NCBI RefSeq assembly: GCF_036688685.1
Contig: NZ_JAQQPS010000012.1
Location: 124,001 to 188,000 of the forward strand
Direction of reading: 5' to 3'
Length of the DNA: 64,000 bases
Source of the DNA: JALYUM01 sp036688685
GTDB taxonomy: Bacteria > Pseudomonadota > Gammaproteobacteria > Burkholderiales > Burkholderiaceae_D
In this document: piece by piece, positions 28,019-35,326 of the stretch
How positions within the stretch are numbered: position 1 is the first letter of the stretch
Layout: every line of letters starts with the position of its first letter
Notes under the pieces: model-generated
Databases searched by the model: none
What the model was told of the DNA's origin: nothing
What the model saw: the letters and a program-made list of their open reading frames with translations, nothing else
Translations under genes and position numbers: made by a program

Positions 28019-29260
28019 TCAGGCGACGCTGGCTTTGGCGGCAGCGGCGATGTCGGGCTTGAACGAGAAGTGCATCCACACCAGCGAGACGCAGACCGAC
28101 CCGTAAAGCAGCATGAAAGCGCTCGAGCGCACGCCGGTCAGGTCGAGCAGCACACCGAACAGGATCGGCAGGATGAAGCCGCCCAGTCCACCGGCCAGGC
28201 CCACCACCCCAGAGACGGCGCCGATGTTGTCGGAGAATTCGTCGCCAATGAATTTGAAGACGGATGCCTTGCCGATGGCCATGGCGGTGCCGACGATGAA
28301 CAGCAGGCCGGTGAACATCCACGGCGTCAGTGCCAGGGACATGTTCAGGTCACCGTTGACGGTCTTGATGGCCATGCTCGTGGGCGGATAGGACAGCAGG
28401 AAGAAGCACACCCAGCACACCCACATCACGTACCAGGTCACCTTGTAGGCCCCGTAGCGGTCGGAAATCCAGCCACCCAGTGCGCGCAGCACGCCGCCCG
28501 GCAAGGAAAAGCAGGCGGCCAGCAACGCTGCCAGGCGCAGGTCGAAGCCGTATTCGCCGACGTAGTACTTGGTCATCCACAGCGCCAGGCCGACGTAGCC
28601 GCCGAAGACGACCGAATAGTATTGGCAGTAGCGCCAGACGCGCGGATCCTTGAGCACCTTCATCTGCTCGGAGAACGGCACACTCGCGCCGCTCTGGTGG
28701 GTGGGGTCGGTGGCGCTGAACAGCCAGAACAGGATGGCTGTCACCAGCATGGCGACCGCGTACACGGTCGGCAGCATCTGCCAGCCGTACGCCGTAATGA
28801 TGGCGGGGGCGACGAACTTGGTCAGCGCAGAACCGGAATTGCCGGCGCCGAAAATACCCATCGCGAGGCCACGGCGCTCTTTCGAGAACCAGCGCGCCAC
28901 GTAGGGTGTGCCCACCGAGAACGAGCCGCCGACGACACCGACCACCAGGCCGAGCGCGAGGAACTGCCAGTACGCCGTGGCTTTGCCGATCAGGTAGATC
29001 GGGATCACCGAGACCAGCATCAGCAGGAAGAACACGATGCGCCCGCCGTATTTGTCGCACCAGATGCCCAGCGGTACCCGCACCAGCGAGCCGCTCAGCA
29101 CCGGCATGGCGGCCAGCAGGCCGAACTGGGTTTCGTTCAGTCCCAGCATTTTTTTGATCGGGATGCCGAGCACCGCGAACATCATCCAGATCGCGAAACA
29201 GATCGTGAACGACACCGTGCTGCTGGCCAGTACCCGCACTGCCTTGTTGTTGCTTGCCAC
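28019..29260 (-). CDS. narK1: Nitrate transporter NarK1 type (MFS, NNP family)
   Basis: I chose the GTG at 29260 (VASNNKAVRVLAS) because AGGAG lies 7 bases before it; an upstream ATG at 29290 would put that ribosome site inside the gene. The 413-residue product has about 12 helices, the NNP signatures (GLVVGVVGGSFSVGTPYVARWFSKERRG) and the Arg in GSLVRVPLG. NarK1-type proteins are nitrate/proton symporters that start respiration. It is the first gene of a six-gene run to the Cld gene, with GACTAG-type motifs about 100 bp upstream. Confidence 0.93.
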   Translation of the reverse strand: MASNNKAVRVLASSTVSFTICFAIWMMFAVLGIPIKKMLGLNETQFGLLAAMPVLSGSLVRVPLGIWCDKYGGRIVFFLLMLVSVIPIYLIGKATAYWQFLALGLVVGVVGGSFSVGTPYVARWFSKERRGLAMGIFGAGNSGSALTKFVAPAIITAYGWQMLPTVYAVAMLVTAILFWLFSATDPTHQSGASVPFSEQMKVLKDPRVWRYCQYYSVVFGGYVGLALWMTKYYVGEYGFDLRLAALLAACFSLPGGVLRALGGWISDRYGAYKVTWYVMWVCWVCFFLLSYPPTSMAIKTVNGDLNMSLALTPWMFTGLLFIVGTAMAIGKASVFKFIGDEFSDNIGAVSGVVGLAGGLGGFILPILFGVLLDLTGVRSSAFMLLYGSVCVSLVWMHFSFKPDIAAAAKASVA

Positions 29261-29352
29261 GTGATTCTCCTGAGGTCTTTGGTATAACATCAGGGTAGGT
29301 GGAGCGGGCCCGGCCGCCAATTGGCAGGAAGGTGTTTTATGCAACGCAAGCG

Positions 29353-29382
29353 GCCTAGCGGCCCCTGCCAAAGTGACTAGGC
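29353..29382. promoter_or_regulatory. Candidate regulatory element upstream of narK1
   Basis: GCCTAG (29353-29358) and CTAGGC (29377-29382) form inverted half-sites. The second is part of CCAAAGTGACTAGG at 29368-29381. Read on the narK1 sense strand this is CCTAGTCACTTTGG, matching the moaA element in 13 of 14 bases and the narG element in 12. It lies 108-121 bp upstream of the GTG and touches the stop of the upstream gene. Confidence 0.5.
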
Positions 29383-30522
29383 GGGCGCGACGCCGTTCAG
29401 CATATAGTCGATCAGTTCACGTACGGTGCGCAGCGCCGCGCCGAACGGCAAGGGCTCGCTGCCGCGGAAGAACAGCCCGCGCTGGCGGTCGCCCTGCAAG
29501 GCAAACGCCAGCTGCGTGTCGATGCAGAACTGGCCCGCGCGGGCATTGCCGTCGCGCCAGCCGCACTGTTGCAGGCAGTCGAAGCCGACCGTGCATGGCT
29601 TGGCTTTCGCCTTCTGCTGGAGCCGCGGCTCCTTGTCCAGGTAGCGCATCAGCCAGGGCGTGCGCACTGCGCGCGCGGGCAGTCCGGCGGCACTCATGAA
29701 CACAACCGTGTCGGCCGGTTGCGCGTCGAGCAGCACGCGCTTGAAGCCGTCGCAGGCGTCGCCTTCCGTCGTCACCGCAAACGGCGTGCCCAGTTGCACG
29801 GCACTCGCGCCCAGGTCCAGCAAGGTGCGCACCTGGCCGGGCGCATGGACGCCACCGGCCACGATGAGGGGAATGCGTTCGGCGTCGATTCCCAGTTCGC
29901 GCAGCAGGGCATGCACGCCTTCCAGTACCACGGCAAAACCGAAGCGCGGATCGTCGACGCCGGCCGCATCCGGCGCGCCGAGATGGCCGGCAGCGTAGCG
30001 CGGATTTTCGATCACGATGGCGTCGGGCAGGCGCTGGCGCCGCATCCATTTTTTCAGCAGCGTGGCAATGCCACGCACGTCGGAGAGCACGGGAATGAGC
30101 GCCACGTCGGGATGATCCCTGGTCAGATCGGGCAAATCGAGCGGCAGGCCGGCGCCGACCACCAGCGCATCGGCGCCGCTGGCGCACGCCTGGCGCACCA
30201 GCGCCGGGTACTGGGTGACGGCGCGCATCACATTCACGGCGACCATGCCCCTGCCCTGCGCGATCTGGCGCGCCATGACGATCTCGCGGTCGAGGGCAAG
30301 CAGGTTGGCGGCATCGATCCGGGCGCCGTCGCGGCCGGCGCTGGCCATCAGGTCAGGATGGTGGCGCCGCAAATCGACGCTGGCAATGGTGCCCATTGCA
30401 CCGAGCGCCGCCACGCTGCCGGCGAGCCGGTGGGCCGAGACGCCCACGCCCATGCCGCCCTGGACGATCGGCAACAGCAATTTGTCCTTCAACGTAAATC
30501 TTTGCAACATGTTCAACTGCAT
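29377..30522 (-). CDS. Nitronate monooxygenase / 2-nitropropane dioxygenase family flavoprotein
   Basis: The 381-residue TIM-barrel protein starts MLQRFTLKDKLLLPIVQGGMGVGVSAHRLAG, with the FMN-binding Gly-rich loops IVAGGVHAPGQV and GASAVQLGTPF of this family. An unusual C-terminal Cys motif (GFDCLQQCGWRDGNARAGQFCID) follows, seen in a subgroup of these proteins. Members oxidise nitronates or act as quinone/flavin reductases or in lipid paths; the substrate is not clear. It precedes narK1 on the same strand with 116 bp between. Confidence 0.8.
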   Translation of the reverse strand: MQLNMLQRFTLKDKLLLPIVQGGMGVGVSAHRLAGSVAALGAMGTIASVDLRRHHPDLMASAGRDGARIDAANLLALDREIVMARQIAQGRGMVAVNVMRAVTQYPALVRQACASGADALVVGAGLPLDLPDLTRDHPDVALIPVLSDVRGIATLLKKWMRRQRLPDAIVIENPRYAAGHLGAPDAAGVDDPRFGFAVVLEGVHALLRELGIDAERIPLIVAGGVHAPGQVRTLLDLGASAVQLGTPFAVTTEGDACDGFKRVLLDAQPADTVVFMSAAGLPARAVRTPWLMRYLDKEPRLQQKAKAKPCTVGFDCLQQCGWRDGNARAGQFCIDTQLAFALQGDRQRGLFFRGSEPLPFGAALRTVRELIDYMLNGVAPA

Positions 30523-31048
30523 GAGTTTTGCCTAAAGATAATTAGAGGCCGCACTGTATCCCGGAGCCGATTCTTTGATCCTTGAGGCACATCAACGATT
30601 CTTCGCTTGGTGAAACGTAACAAGGCGAGCTGACATCAAAAAGGTAAGCCAATGTTTACCGCCACCGCCGCCCGGAAAGCCGGGTTGCCGAACGCGAGGT
30701 CTGCGGCCTCGAACCGTCCGGGCCCAGGGTGTGCGTACTCGACGCGCTCGACTTACCGGGACAAGGCGACTGCTCGCGCGCACGAAGCCGTGCACCTGCG
30801 CTGCGCCATGGCCAGCCTGCTGGCGGCAATTGCATGCCGGTTCGCGCCGACGGAAAACGCCAGGGCGCTGGCAGTGCGCGTGCTGTTCATTGTGGCGCAA
30901 CCTGGTCCATGCCATGTTCCTGTAGGCACGCCACAGCTGAACGATGACCTGCATCAAGGATATTGATAATTCTCAAACTCTTCGTTGACGCCACTATATG
31001 CAGTGGATTACCTTCATCAATCTACTACATCTAGTAACAGAGGCAATC
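30523..31048. other. Intergenic stretch between the nitronate monooxygenase-like gene and nrdD
   Basis: Frames of 60-120 codons can be opened here on both strands, but all have Arg/Ala/Pro-rich compositions without recognisable motifs and I take none as a gene. The right end holds an FNR-like box at 30963-30976 and a CTAG (31031-31034) just before nrdD. The left end must contain the promoter of the minus-strand flavoprotein gene. Confidence 0.4.
30963..30976. promoter_or_regulatory. FNR-type binding site of nrdD
   Basis: TTGAT-AATT-CTCAA matches the FNR/Dnr consensus TTGAT-N4-ATCAA in 9 of 10 fixed bases. It ends 72 bp before the nrdD ATG, a normal place for class II activation near -41.5. 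Anaerobic nrdD genes are commonly under FNR control. The Dnr-like regulator in this window is a possible second reader. Confidence 0.65.
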
Positions 31049-33100
31049 ATGGCGACTCCCAATCCACCCTTATTGATCCGCAAGCGCAACGATGCCATTG
31101 CGAATTTTTCGACGCACAACATCATCGCCGCGCTGACGCGTGCCGGCGCCGCCAGCGGTGAATACGCCGCCGACACGGCGTTGGTTCTGGGCGGCACGAC
31201 GCTGTCGCGCCTGGCCGCGCTGCCGACCGGCGCGCCACTCGATGTCGAGCTGATCCAGGACACGGTGGAGGCAGTCCTGTGGGACGCCGGGCATCGCCGC
31301 ACGCTGCGCGCGTATATCGTCTACCGCGAACAGCACCAGAAGCTGCGCCGCGACCGCTCGTCGCTGGTCGATGTCGCGTCGTCGATGAACGAGTACCTCG
31401 ACCGCCAGGACTGGCGCGTCAACGCGAATGCCAACCAGGGCTATTCGCTGGGCGGCCTGATCCTCAATGTGTCCGGCAAGGTCATTGCGAACTACTGGCT
31501 CGACCATGTCTATCCACCCGAAGTCGGCCAGGCCCACCGCGACGCCGACCTGCACATCCACGACCTCGACATGCTGGCCGGTTACTGCGCCGGCTGGTCA
31601 CTGCGCATGCTGCTCGCAGAAGGACTCAACGGCGTGCCGGGAAAGATCGAATCGGCGCCGCCGCGCCACATGTCGAGCGCGGTCGGGCAGATCGTCAATT
31701 TCCTCGGCACCCTGCAAAACGAGTGGGCCGGCGCCCAGGCCTTCAGTTCCTTCGACACCTACATGGCGCCCTTCGTGCGCAAGGACAATCTGCGCTATGA
31801 CGAGGTGCGCCAATACATGCAGGAACTGATCTTCAACCTGAACGTCCCGTCGCGCTGGGGCACCCAGACGCCGTTCACCAACCTCACCTTCGACTGGGTC
31901 TGCCCGGAAGACCTGCGCGAGCAGGTGCCGATTGTCGCGGGCGAAGCGATGCCGTTCACGTATGGCGACCTGCAAGTGGAAATGGACCTGATCAACCGCG
32001 CCTACATTGACGTCATGATGGGGGGCGATGCCAAGGGGCGCGTGTTCACGTTCCCGATCCCGACCTACAACATCACCGAAGACTTCGACTGGTACAGCCC
32101 GAACGCCGAGCTGCTGTTCCAAATGACGGCGCGCTACGGCCTGCCCTACTTCCAGAATTTCCTGAACTCCGAACTGAAACCGAACATGATCCGCTCAATG
32201 TGCTGCCGCCTGCAGCTTGACCTGCGCGAGCTGCTCAAGCGCGGCAACGGCCTGTTTGGCTCGGCCGAACAAACCGGCTCGCTCGGCGTGGTCACGATCA
32301 ATTGCGCGCGCCTGGGCTACCTGCACCAGGGCGACGAGGCCGGTTTGCTCGCGGCGCTGGACCGCCTGCTCGACCTGGGCAAGCAAAGCCTGGAAATCAA
32401 GCGCAAGGTGATTCAAGGGCACATGGACAACGGTTTGTTCCCGTACACCAAACGCTACCTGGGCACGCTGCGCAACCATTTTTCGACGCTCGGCGTGAAC
32501 GGTGTGAACGAGATGCTGCGCAACTTCGACCCCCGCGGCAATGTCGAAATCACGACCACTGCTGGCCACGCCATGGCATTGCGCCTGCTCGACCATGTCC
32601 GCGCCCGCATGCGGCAATTCCAGGACGAGACCGGACACATGTACAACCTGGAGGCCACGCCCGCCGAAGGGACGACGTACCGCTTCGCCAGGGAAGACCG
32701 GAAACGTTACCCGGACATCCTGCAAGCCGGCACGGTGGAACAGCCGTACTACACGAACTCGACGCAATTGCCGGTCGGTTACACGGACGACCCGTTCGAA
32801 GCGCTTGAGCAGCAGGATGCGCTGCAACGCAAATACACCGGCGGCACCGTGCTGCATTTGTACATGACGGAGGCACTGTCGAGCGCCGACGCCTGCCGCA
32901 CGCTGGTCAAACGGGCGCTGAGCCGCTTCGGACTGCCTTACATCACCATCACGCCCACCTTTTCGATTTGCCCCAAGCATGGCTACCTGCACGGCAGCCA
33001 TGCCTTCTGCCCCAAGTGCGACGCCGACCTGGTCGCGCGAAAGGCGCACACATCCGTTCCACCCAAGTTTGACATTAACAGCAACAAGGAAACCACATGA
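31049..33100 (+). CDS. nrdD: Anaerobic ribonucleoside-triphosphate reductase NrdD, lacking its glycyl-radical end
   Basis: Start 31049 (MATPNPPLLIRKR) has AGAGG upstream. The 683-residue protein has an N-terminal ATP-cone, then a class III catalytic barrel (HIHDLDMLAGYCAGWS, GGDAKGRVFTFPIPTYNIT). A C-terminal Cys group (SICPKHGYLH...FCPKCDAD) should bind zinc. It stops right after this group and has no R-V-x-G-Y segment, which in normal NrdD follows at once and carries the radical Gly. That segment is on the next small gene, which overlaps by ATGA. The two products must act together to reduce NTPs to dNTPs without oxygen. Confidence 0.92.
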   Translation: MATPNPPLLIRKRNDAIANFSTHNIIAALTRAGAASGEYAADTALVLGGTTLSRLAALPTGAPLDVELIQDTVEAVLWDAGHRRTLRAYIVYREQHQKLRRDRSSLVDVASSMNEYLDRQDWRVNANANQGYSLGGLILNVSGKVIANYWLDHVYPPEVGQAHRDADLHIHDLDMLAGYCAGWSLRMLLAEGLNGVPGKIESAPPRHMSSAVGQIVNFLGTLQNEWAGAQAFSSFDTYMAPFVRKDNLRYDEVRQYMQELIFNLNVPSRWGTQTPFTNLTFDWVCPEDLREQVPIVAGEAMPFTYGDLQVEMDLINRAYIDVMMGGDAKGRVFTFPIPTYNITEDFDWYSPNAELLFQMTARYGLPYFQNFLNSELKPNMIRSMCCRLQLDLRELLKRGNGLFGSAEQTGSLGVVTINCARLGYLHQGDEAGLLAALDRLLDLGKQSLEIKRKVIQGHMDNGLFPYTKRYLGTLRNHFSTLGVNGVNEMLRNFDPRGNVEITTTAGHAMALRLLDHVRARMRQFQDETGHMYNLEATPAEGTTYRFAREDRKRYPDILQAGTVEQPYYTNSTQLPVGYTDDPFEALEQQDALQRKYTGGTVLHLYMTEALSSADACRTLVKRALSRFGLPYITITPTFSICPKHGYLHGSHAFCPKCDADLVARKAHTSVPPKFDINSNKETT

Positions 33101-33291
33101 ACATTGCCATGACAACCCAGCCGCTTGCGGTCGCCCCCGTGATCCTCCTCGATAGCGAGCGTCAGCCTTGCGAAATCTGGACCCGCGTGATGGGCTATCA
33201 CCGTCCGCTGTCCTCGTTCAACATCGGCAAGCAAGGCGAGTTCCACGAACGAAAATACTTCCGTGAGCAACAGCTGGCAGCGGTCGGTTGA
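33097..33291 (+). CDS. Separate glycyl-radical domain of class III ribonucleotide reductase
   Basis: The 64-residue product ends with CEIWTRVMGYHRP and then NIGKQGEFHERKYF. This is the C-terminal glycyl-radical segment of NrdD, with the radical Gly in R-V-M-G-Y. AAGGA at 33086-33090 lies 6 bases before its ATG, which supports independent translation. It overlaps the nrdD stop as ATGA and is in the -1 frame. NrdG, encoded 1 bp downstream, would make the radical on it. Small stand-alone glycyl-radical proteins are known elsewhere (YfiD/GrcA type), but this one has the NrdD sequence. Confidence 0.88.
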   Translation: MNIAMTTQPLAVAPVILLDSERQPCEIWTRVMGYHRPLSSFNIGKQGEFHERKYFREQQLAAVG

Positions 33292-33292
33292 C

Positions 33293-34000
33293 ATGGCCCC
33301 CCGTCAACTGCAAATCGGCGGGGTTGCGCCGTTCAGCGCCACGGACTATCCGGGCCAGCTGGCGGCGGTGGTCTTCGTGAACGGATGCGCGTGGCGCTGC
33401 AGCTATTGCCACAATCCCCATCTGCAATCGCGCAAGCAGCCCGCGCAAGTGTCATGGCGGGAGACGCGCGACTTCCTGGAAAGGCGCGTCGGCCTCCTCG
33501 ACGCAGTGGTCTTCAGTGGCGGCGAGCCCACCACCGATCCGGCCTTGCCCGACGCGATTGCCGAAGTGCGTGCACTGGGCTTTCGCGTCGGCCTGCACAC
33601 GGCCTGCATCTACCCCGACCGATTGGCCAGGGTGCTGCCGCTGCTCGACTGGATTGGTTTCGACATCAAGGCGCCCTTTTCCAGATATGCGGCCATCACC
33701 GGTGTGCGCAACAGTGGCGATCCGGCGCGAGCATGTGTACAGGCAATTATAGAGAGCGGCGTTGCCTATGAATGCCGGACCACCATTCACCCTTTTTTGC
33801 TGCCGCCTGAAGTGCTGCTCGATCTTGCGAGGACGCTGGCGGAGATGGGGGTGGCGAATTACGTGTTGCAGGAGTTTCGCGCGGTCGGGTGTGAGGATGC
33901 GGCGTTGAAGGCGGGTGCCGTGCATGGCTATCCAGATGCAGCGACTGTGGCGGAGGTTGCGCAGTTGTTTGGTCGGTTTGCTGTGCGTTGGGCGCATTGA
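33293..34000 (+). CDS. nrdG: Anaerobic ribonucleotide reductase activating protein NrdG
   Basis: The 235-residue radical-SAM protein has CAWRCSYCHNPHLQ (C-x3-C-x2-C), the SAM-binding FSGGEPT and later conserved segments (IGFDIKAPF). It uses SAM and a [4Fe-4S] cluster to form the glycyl radical of NrdD. Start 33293 (MAPRQLQIGGVAPFSATD) is preferred over a GTG at 33263 that would overlap the previous gene by 29 bases. It is the third gene of the nrd operon. Confidence 0.93.
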   Translation: MAPRQLQIGGVAPFSATDYPGQLAAVVFVNGCAWRCSYCHNPHLQSRKQPAQVSWRETRDFLERRVGLLDAVVFSGGEPTTDPALPDAIAEVRALGFRVGLHTACIYPDRLARVLPLLDWIGFDIKAPFSRYAAITGVRNSGDPARACVQAIIESGVAYECRTTIHPFLLPPEVLLDLARTLAEMGVANYVLQEFRAVGCEDAALKAGAVHGYPDAATVAEVAQLFGRFAVRWAH

Positions 34001-34090
34001 GTGCAGAAATGGGAGATACGAAGCGCGCTCGGCGCGCTGCGCTGTGCGCGTTGCCATAGCAGATGGGCGATTCGGGGCGGGACGCGCCAA

Positions 34091-34122
34091 GACGCGCGAG
34101 CCATGCAGATGGCTCGCGCGTC
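34091..34122. repeat. Perfect 14-bp inverted repeat downstream of nrdG
   Basis: GACGCGCGAGCCAT, a 4-base loop GCAG and ATGGCTCGCGCGTC form a GC-rich hairpin. It has no T-run after it, so it is not a simple terminator, though with the stronger hairpin at 34137 it may help end the nrd transcript. It lies in the chromosome just outside the island. Confidence 0.6.
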
Positions 34123-34136
34123 TCCGCTGGCGCAAC

Positions 34137-34172
34137 AAATGAAAAAGCCACCCGAAGGTGGCTTTTTCATTT
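34137..34172. terminator. Bidirectional rho-independent terminator
   Basis: AAATGAAAAAGCCACC, loop CGAA, GGTGGCTTTTTCATTT is a perfect 16-bp stem with A and T runs on both sides, so it works in both directions. It ends the nrd operon from the left. On the other strand it lies just behind the copied tRNA-Ser 3' end, so it was probably the original terminator of that tRNA before the island went in. Confidence 0.88.
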
Positions 34173-34177
34173 AGTGC

Positions 34178-34191
34178 TGGCGGAGACGGTG
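34178..34191. repeat. Island left attachment repeat (tRNA-Ser 3' end copy)
   Basis: TGGCGGAGACGGTG is identical to the 3' end of tRNA-Ser(GCU), including the encoded CCA, at 53338-53351, in the same orientation. No tRNA sequence continues to the right (TCTGTAGAAG...), so this is only a copied end. Tyrosine integrases leave such a direct repeat when they insert at a tRNA 3' end. The 150 bases that follow, up to 34341, show no gene. Confidence 0.8.
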
Positions 34192-34341
34192 TCTGTAGAA
34201 GTGCCCTCGAACGATCACAGCCTGCTGCGGACTACCCACCACCTTTATGGACCTAAAATTCTAGATGAGTCGCGCGCATCTAATTTGTAAACAAGCATTA
34301 GGTTCACGTTTCGGCTGGAATAATAACCCTCACTCCAGCGT

Positions 34342-35277
34342 CTAAGACACATCCCAATCTGCCAGCCTTGCTTCACCAATCTGGTAGAACTGTTTTACCA
34401 GCTTCACGTACTCCAGAAAATCCCGGTTCTCGGTGGCCAGCCGGTTGGCCATGTCCCAATCGATCTCGTCCCTTTCACGGGCTGGAATCAACACCTGACT
34501 TTCTGCCGGGTTGTCGGCATCCAGTTTGATCAGGCCGATGCCGTGCGCAGCGAACAGCATTCGCAGCTCCTTGAGCGTATCTTGGCCCTCGATCTCCGCC
34601 GCGACCAGATAGCCGAAGTTCGCCCACGACGAGTTGGAAACCGCCTGGAAAAAGCACTCGCGCACGTTCGACCGATTGATCAACAACTTGGCCTCAAACG
34701 ACCACAGCTTGGTGCGTTTGTCGGAGTACTGATTCACGCAGTCCCGCACCTCCTGGTGCCACTCGGCGCCCAGGTCCTCCATCCCGACCACGTCCGGGTA
34801 TAGCCAGCGGTTGCCGTTTGGCCCGCGCTTGTTCGATGAACGCTTTTCGTCAATGCGCTTCGAGTAGACGCCAAATTCTTCCCACAGATACAGCGAGAGC
34901 AGCGGATACATGGCGTACTCGCCGAGCGTGGAATCGCTACTATCGGCCAACGGAACGACGACCACGCTCTCAGCCGCAGCGACTTCGGCGACGTCCGACT
35001 TCTCTGTGTAGTAATACTTGCGCGGTCGACCTTCAGTGGTCTTCAACTCAGGGTGCCGTTTTTGTAAACGGGGGCGCTGCGAGCTGATCTCAGCGACTAA
35101 CTGTTGCACCAAATCACCATCAGTTTTGATGTAGTCACTGCGACTATTCGACTTCTTCTCCTGGCACTCACCAGGATATGTGCTAAAAATCCATTCAGCA
35201 ATCTGCCTTGCCGTCAGCTTCTCTTCGGCACGTGATCTCAAGCAATGGAGTACGGCTTTTGCCAGATTCAAGGCCAT
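34342..35277 (-). CDS. HrgA-like protein with HARE-type HTH domain
   Basis: The 311-residue protein starts MALNLAKAVLHCLRSRAEEKLTARQIAEWIF, resembling a HARE-HTH winged helix, with GRPRKYYYTE near residue 100. The C-terminal 180 residues resemble the HrgA/COG2958 type (YPLLSLYLWEEFGVYSKRIDEKRSSN, WLYPDVVGMEDLG, KLWSFEAKLLINRSNVRECFFQAVSNSSWA). The conserved D...E-x-K spacing suggests a PD-(D/E)xK-like nuclease fold, which is inference. HrgA-like genes often sit with restriction systems. GAGAGG precedes the ATG. It is the last gene of the operon. Confidence 0.7.
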   Translation of the reverse strand: MALNLAKAVLHCLRSRAEEKLTARQIAEWIFSTYPGECQEKKSNSRSDYIKTDGDLVQQLVAEISSQRPRLQKRHPELKTTEGRPRKYYYTEKSDVAEVAAAESVVVVPLADSSDSTLGEYAMYPLLSLYLWEEFGVYSKRIDEKRSSNKRGPNGNRWLYPDVVGMEDLGAEWHQEVRDCVNQYSDKRTKLWSFEAKLLINRSNVRECFFQAVSNSSWANFGYLVAAEIEGQDTLKELRMLFAAHGIGLIKLDADNPAESQVLIPARERDEIDWDMANRLATENRDFLEYVKLVKQFYQIGEARLADWDVS

Positions 35278-35326
35278 TTTTCGCCTCTCGGCGTCACGTG
35301 GACATCTTCGATGTCGAACCCACCAG

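Noticed and set aside
26987..29287. 766-residue open frame on the plus strand opposite narK1/narK2
   Set aside because: Gln/His/Arg-rich composition without any motif. It is antisense to two clear transporter genes; long antisense frames are common in high-GC DNA.
30592..30966. Frames of about 100 codons on both strands between the flavoprotein gene and nrdD
   Set aside because: No motif, biased composition, and conflicting strands. I treat this as intergenic DNA.
33060..33110. Programmed -1 frameshift joining NrdD to its glycyl-radical end
   Set aside because: The small gene has its own AAGGA site at good distance and an ATG. No strong slippery heptamer with a downstream structure was seen, so separate translation is simpler.
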